From positions 744,001 to 808,000 of the forward strand of contig VXBP01001909.1 in NCBI GenBank assembly GCA_013400115.1: DNA of 64,000 bases, given 5' to 3'. Below the pieces are notes generated by a model that saw only the letters and a list, made by a program, of their open reading frames with translations, had not been told where the DNA came from and did not search any database. The first letter of the stretch is position 1; every line of letters starts with the position of its first letter. Made by a program: the position numbers and the translations under genes. Source of the stretch: Rhinopomastus cyanomelas. Lineage: Eukaryota > Chordata > Aves > Bucerotiformes > Rhinopomastidae. Shown here one piece after another: positions 59,796 through 64,000 of the stretch.

Positions 59796-60616
59796 AAAGC
59801 AATTTCCTAAAGAGCCAGACGAGGCAGCAGTGAGCTGGAATTAGAAATCGAAAGCTGTTTCTTTCCAGAAACTCACCACCTTCTTCCAAAAAACGAATAC
59901 TTTGCAGTCCTACTTAGTGAAAATGAACTGTTACAACAGGCTTTTGCTTATAATCATAATTAAACATTCTACCTTGATTTTTTTAATACTGAATTTCCAT
60001 TTGAAAGGTTCCACCATTCAGCCTCTCGTACGCAAAACTTGGAAGGATTACTATTCAGGCCGCAGCTGAAAGTTTTCTCAGTACGATGTTCCAGCAAAAT
60101 GTAGGGAATAGAAGAACAAAACACACAATTGCTTGCACCTGTAAGTCTTGAATCTTTGTAACATCCAGATTACAGTGAAAGCCTAGGTACAACTTTTTGT
60201 TCTAATTTGGTCTTATTTTTCCCAAATTTCAAACCTGTGCTAAAGGACACAGTGAAGGAGAAGGCTAGATGATCAAAACGTTTTTACAATGAAAAGTGGA
60301 GTTCCTTACACGTTGTCTCTCAACCTGTTCTTTCAGTAACCTCAGATTCTCTCACACCCTGAAAACAGCCAAGGCCATACATTTAAAATCTATTTAAATG
60401 GCTAAGTTAATTGCTTTTAACTTTGACTGCAGCCTTGGGAAGTGTGACAGTCACTTGATTGTCCTCTACTTTTTCTTGAATTTCTGTATTTTTTACTGAT
60501 CTTTTTTCTTGTCCTCCCTTTTGCTTTTAGTTGATCTGGCTTCTGTCGCAGAGACTGGCAAATCACCTAGAGCAGCAAGAACATGACAGATAGAAAGATG
60601 CTGGAAATCTCTTCTC
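59796..60616. other. Intergenic, nothing recognised
   Basis: AT-rich unique sequence with no gene or repeat recognised. Confidence 0.45.
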
Positions 60617-60666
60617 AGAATCACAGGACATCAGGGATTGCAAGGGACCTCGAAGGATCATCTAGT
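60617..60666 (-). mobile_element. CR1 LINE 3' terminus (left arm of an inverted CR1 pair)
   Basis: AGAATCACAGGACATCAGGG, CAAGGGACCTCGAAGGATC and ATCTAGT are the terminal 50 bp of CR1 in reverse. The sequence then switches abruptly to a + strand CR1. Confidence 0.85.
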
Positions 60667-60912
60667 CAAGATGCAAAGCTGGAGATGGGTGGATTTAGAC
60701 TGGATGTGAGGAGGAAGTTCTTGACTGTGAGAGTGGTGAGAGCCTGGAATGGGTTGCCCAGGAAAGTGGTGGAGGCCCTGTCCTTGGAGGTGTTTAAGGT
60801 CAGGCTGGATGTGGCTCTGGCCAGCCTGATCTAGGGTGGGGTGTCCCTGCCTGTGCTGGGGGAGTTGGAACTGGATGATCCTTTGGTCCCTCCTAACCCT
60901 GACTGACTGTAT
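60667..60912 (+). mobile_element. CR1 LINE 3' end with C-terminal ORF2 remnant
   Basis: The + frame ending at 60834 encodes GGFRLDVRRKFLTVRVV then RAWNGLPRKVVEALSLEVF, the C-terminus of CR1 ORF2, still open up to its natural stop (LI*). The 3' UTR (GGTGTCCCTGCCTGTGCTG, GGATGATCCTTTGGTCCC) ends in CTGACTGACTGTATGA. It is flanked by 3' ends of another CR1 subfamily in opposite orientations. Confidence 0.87.
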
Positions 60913-61004
60913 GACTTGGTCTAGGAGATCCTGCTGTGGCAGGGGGCTTGGGCTAGATGATCTTTCGAGGTCCCTTCCAATCCCTAATGATTCTATGATT
61001 CCAT
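60913..61004 (+). mobile_element. CR1 LINE 3' terminus (right arm of an inverted CR1 pair)
   Basis: ACTTGGTCTAGGAGATCC, TGCTGTGGCAGGGGGC, GATCTTTCGAGGTCCC and TGATTCTATGATTCC form a CR1 3' end of the same subfamily as 60617-60666 but on the other strand, so the two arms are complementary over about 50 bp. Confidence 0.87.
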
Positions 61005-62659
61005 GAAGATAGAGTCTTACACAGGAGAATAAATGCCCTGAGGTCTTTCTTGAAGTCCTATGTCGTCTTTTCACTTTTGGACAAACGCTTTTGTTCCCAG
61101 TCTCCAGGTTAAACTTGCTAGCTCTTAAGGGATTCAGAATTGCTCAAGTTATGCAAATAAACACACTCATGCAGGAAATAAATTACTCAAGGTGTCAGTA
61201 TAGTTGAACTGGAGCTGAGATAGAGGTAGTTACAATGAAATGCTAACAACTGCCAAAAACTTAGAGTTGTTCCAAGCTGTGAGCTCTACCAGGCAGCTGC
61301 CAGGAGAACTATGTGTCTCCCGTACCCTTCTTCCAGTGTTCTGACTCTCACCAAAACAGGGCGTTGCTCTTCAATACCAAAGTTTCAGAAGACATTACAA
61401 TGTTGATTGGATGTATCACTCAACAGTAATCACGTAACAGACACAGAAATGGAGGAATGTTTCTCTGTTGAAATGAGAGCATTGGGTGCGTGCTTAGGGC
61501 GTGCTTCAACATCACATTGAACTGCTGGCACATCACTCTGTTGTGGCGGTGGAACTCTACGGGGAGGCCGTGCTGTGAGCAAGGTTGCCCCTATTAGCAC
61601 AGATTATTTAACTGAGTGGGCTTGCAGTGCCAGTATGTTTACCAGTGAATTCACCACTCCCCCACTCTCTTGCAGAGAGACAGAAATGTGTGGCAGAGAG
61701 ACAGAAATGTGGCAGGAACCCTTCAAGAGTACTAGCGTAGGAGAAATTGTACATCACAGGCACGTCTTTCATTAAAGGTCACTGATGCTCTTGAAATGCA
61801 TCACTTCCTTATCTGCCTGCTACCACCTCTTAGCCACAAGTTAACTTGCCATGGCTGCTGAAGAATGACCAAACTCTGCTCGAGCACAAGCTGTGGGAGT
61901 AGTGGTCATCGTAAGAGGAAAAGCACTCCAAGCTGCTTCAGCTCTTTGTGAGGTGAATATTTTCTTACAGGCTGTGATTCATGAGTGAAGATGGCACAGC
62001 AAGTGATGTGATGGCGTGTGTAAAACCACCAGGGTAGATTCACAATTAACTCAGCATGTGGGTACCAGAGGCACAACAGTCACTAACCCATCAGCAGCCT
62101 TCAGATCTCAATTAGCTCAGGCAGACTGCAACACAGGGACTGCTACAGGAGATAGACTCGGTGTTTGGGCCGTGTATTGCTTCCTTTTCTGTTTCCAGCC
62201 ATGGAACTACAGTGTGCAGGTTAAACACACGGGATTACACTTTCCAGGAGGAACTTGTAACCCAACGGGCATATTCCAGGCTGTTCTTTAAAACTCAAAC
62301 CAGAGGCCTTTGTAGGAGGTTACTCATCATGCACATCAAAGCCATGCCCACAGGCACTGCCTCTGCACTTCACCCTGAAGTAAAGGGGCCCACCCAGAAA
62401 TAAATGGGCCCTTGCTCTTACCAAGCCATGAGGAGCCCATTAACTCACGCCTTGCCAGGGCATTTTTTGCTGCCAGGACATCAACATATGGAGACCTCTG
62501 GTCACACAGGAAACCCCACATATTTCTGGGTAACTTTTTTCTCACTGGAAATGGTGCAATTTGGAATCTCAGCAGAACTTCACTCAAATGCCAACCAGAA
62601 AACACCCATCTTTATTAAATGCAGAGGAAATTTGGAGTGAGGAGGCAGTCGGTCTCTAG
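61005..62659. other. Intergenic, no gene seen
   Basis: Unique sequence. A 21-bp-period duplication (GCAGAGAGACAGAAATGTG at 61672 and 61693) is present. Overlapping frames on both strands near 62,160-62,640 carry no recognisable motif. Confidence 0.5.
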
Positions 62660-62974
62660 TACCAAGTGACAGCACTAGAGGAAATGACAAGTTGTGTCAG
62701 GGGAGGTTTAGGCTGGATGTTAGAAAACATTTCTTCATTGAAAGTGTCATTAGACACCGGAACAGGCTGTCCAGGACAGTGGTGGAGCCACCATCCCTGT
62801 AGGGAGTTAAAGGGATGTCATGTTTGGGAACTAGGTTCAGTGGTGAACTGGCAAATGTCGTGTTTAGCAACTGGGTTCAGTGGTGACCTAGCAATACTGG
62901 ATCAATGGCTAGACTTGAAGATCTTGAAAGGTCTCTTCCTGCCAAAGAGTGTGAGGCATTCCGTGGTTCCGTGT
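62660..62974 (+). mobile_element. CR1 LINE 3' end with internal 40-bp tandem duplication
   Basis: GGGGAGGTTTAGGCTGGATG, TTAGAAAACATTTCTTC, GTGGTGGAGCCACCATCCCT and GATCTTGAAAGGTCTCTTCC identify a + strand CR1. The translated remnant FRLDVRKHFFIESVIRHRNR matches the CR1 ORF2 C-terminus. Within the 3' UTR a 40-bp segment is duplicated in tandem (62815-62854 and 62855-62894, differing at a few positions). Confidence 0.82.
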
Positions 62975-63109
62975 GACATGACCAACACCTCTGCCATCAC
63001 CAAGATCTGCCCAAAAACGGTCGCCCATCGACAAAACAGCATCGATCAGAACCTGGCGCTGGCCAAAGGCACTTCTCTCGCACGGACACGTCCAGCCCTG
63101 CTCGGGCTC

Positions 63110-63720
63110 CGCCACCTGTGTGAGACGAGCACCGCCGCGGCCAGGAAAAGGAGGGTAGGAGCGGCGGACACGCCTCCGGCCGGCAGGCTCGCCGCAGCTC
63201 AATTTCCCGCTCGCAAGGACCCGCCCCCTTCTCCTGACATCCCCCCCCCACCCCGGTTGCCCACAGAACCCCCTTCCCTTCCCGCGCGGCGCAGCGCCCG
63301 GCCGCGAGCTTCTGGCAGAGCGCGTGACCTCTGCCGGCTTCACAACCGACTTCCTGCCCCGCCTCGGTCCCTTCGTCAAATCCTTCCGGGGGGGTGGCGG
63401 AGGCGGCGGCGGAGGACGCCGCGGGAGAGCACACGCGCCGCAGAACCCGGAAGTGCCGGAGCAGCGGAGCTGAGGGCTGCCTGTGTGGGGCTCCCGGCCC
63501 GGCCGTCCCGGGGGTGCGGCGGCTGGGCTGGGCGAGGGCTCAGCTTCTGGGGAGGTCCGGAGGAGCAGGTAAGGGGTCTTGAGAGGACACGGGGCTGGGG
63601 GAGGGAGGCGGGGGCTGTGTTCCGAAGCTGCTGGTGGGGGGTCCCGGCTTCGTGAGGGTCTCCGGGAAGGACCTGCAGATGTGCTGGGGCGGGAAAGAGG
63701 CCCCTCGGGGCTGTGGGAGG
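63110..63720 (+). promoter_or_regulatory. VPS13B: CpG island promoter, probably of VPS13B
   Basis: Composition changes abruptly to GC- and CpG-rich. It holds GC boxes (CCCCGCC at about 63,357), an ACTTCCTG ETS motif on the reverse strand (63349-63356) and a consensus CCGGAAGTG ETS/GABPA site at 63447-63455, with no TATA box. This is the pattern of a broadly expressed gene. In known amniote gene order VPS13B lies downstream of OSR2 in the same orientation, so this is its likely promoter. The identity rests on synteny, because no VPS13B coding exon falls inside the window. Confidence 0.5.
63456..63568 (+). other. VPS13B: Candidate non-coding first exon (VPS13B)
   Basis: Downstream of the ETS site the sequence runs without any ATG to a strong donor GAGCAG|GTAAGG at 63568/63569. 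VPS13B in mammals starts with a non-coding exon, with its initiator methionine in exon 2, which agrees with an ATG-less first exon. The 5' boundary is a guess, as the start site cannot be read. Confidence 0.42.
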
Positions 63721-64000
63721 GCAGTGGTGAGGTGTTTAGTGAGGTGCGTCTCGGGCGATGTTTTAGTACCGAGCTTTTAACGGTGAGATCGGTGAGATGA
63801 TTTCTGTCATTTAACTTTTACATGACAGCGCAGTAGTCTGCTTGACCTCGTCTTTTGTTGGTTTGGGTTGGCCTTTTCTTTAGGCAGTGAGCAAGCCAGC
63901 TGCTAACTGCTACGTCTATACAGGTTTGTAGAGATAGATGTGTAAGCTGGGACTCATAAATACATACAGGTGTGCTTTTGTCCTGCTATAGATTTAATCA
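63569..64000 (+). other. VPS13B: Start of putative VPS13B intron 1
   Basis: GC falls steadily after 63,720. No acceptor followed by a VPS13B-like N-terminal coding exon was found before the window ends, so the next exon must lie beyond. Confidence 0.35.

Noticed and set aside
62666..63655. 329-codon open frame on the + strand
   Set aside because: It starts inside a CR1 3' end, runs through the CpG island and crosses a strong splice donor. GC richness explains the lack of stops. No recognisable domain.
1..64000. CRISPR arrays, operons, phage, insertion sequences or bacterial defence systems
   Set aside because: The window is vertebrate DNA with spliced genes and CR1 LINEs. No regularly spaced repeats or prokaryotic gene organisation were seen.
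1..64000. Endogenous retrovirus or LTR element
   Set aside because: I looked for paired long direct repeats with TG...CA ends and for gag/pol-like frames and found none that I could support. Only CR1 LINE, SINE and simple repeats are clear.

Overview
The window is vertebrate nuclear DNA, most likely from a bird. It has one spliced developmental gene with GT-AG introns, CpG islands at both ends, and about a dozen copies of CR1 LINE ends carrying the archosaur-type 3' tail (ATTCTATGATTC and variants). Short introns and a compact intergenic interval fit an avian genome. A crocodilian or turtle is not strictly excluded. No prokaryotic, plasmid or viral features were seen.

Layout. 1-5.4 kb: a CpG-rich domain with the zinc-finger transcription factor gene OSR2 (odd-skipped related 2) on the + strand. 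Three coding exons (3234-3889, 4505-4604, 5216-5398) join into a complete 312-residue protein with five C2H2 fingers. A non-coding first exon probably ends at 391. A strong splice donor on the opposite strand near 115 suggests divergent transcription. 5.4-6.1 kb: 3' UTR with a (ACAG)n/(AC)n microsatellite and three candidate AATAAA signals. 6.1-30.5 kb: no gene and no CR1 that I could recognise; several AT-rich, homeodomain-motif-rich blocks (7.9, 14.5-15.4, 18.4-21.0 and 29.2-30.0 kb) look like conserved non-coding elements. 30.5-63 kb: intergenic DNA sprinkled with CR1 fragments in both orientations, one ancient CR1, more CNE-like blocks (42.4, 48.0-48.8, 54.3-54.7 kb) and low-complexity tracts. 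63.1-63.7 kb: a second CpG island with an ETS site and a perfect splice donor. In known amniote gene order OSR2 is followed in the same orientation by VPS13B, so this is most simply the VPS13B promoter and its non-coding first exon.

Most of the window is therefore probably the regulatory neighbourhood of OSR2, a gene for palate, tooth, joint and urogenital mesenchyme, bounded downstream by the next housekeeping-type promoter. The most unusual element is a compact retroposon at 59.15-59.34 kb: a tRNA-Lys-like Pol III head joined to a CR1 3' tail and flanked by a 7-bp target-site duplication. This is a SINE, a class that is scarce in birds. All conservation statements here are impressions from composition and motifs; no alignment could be run.
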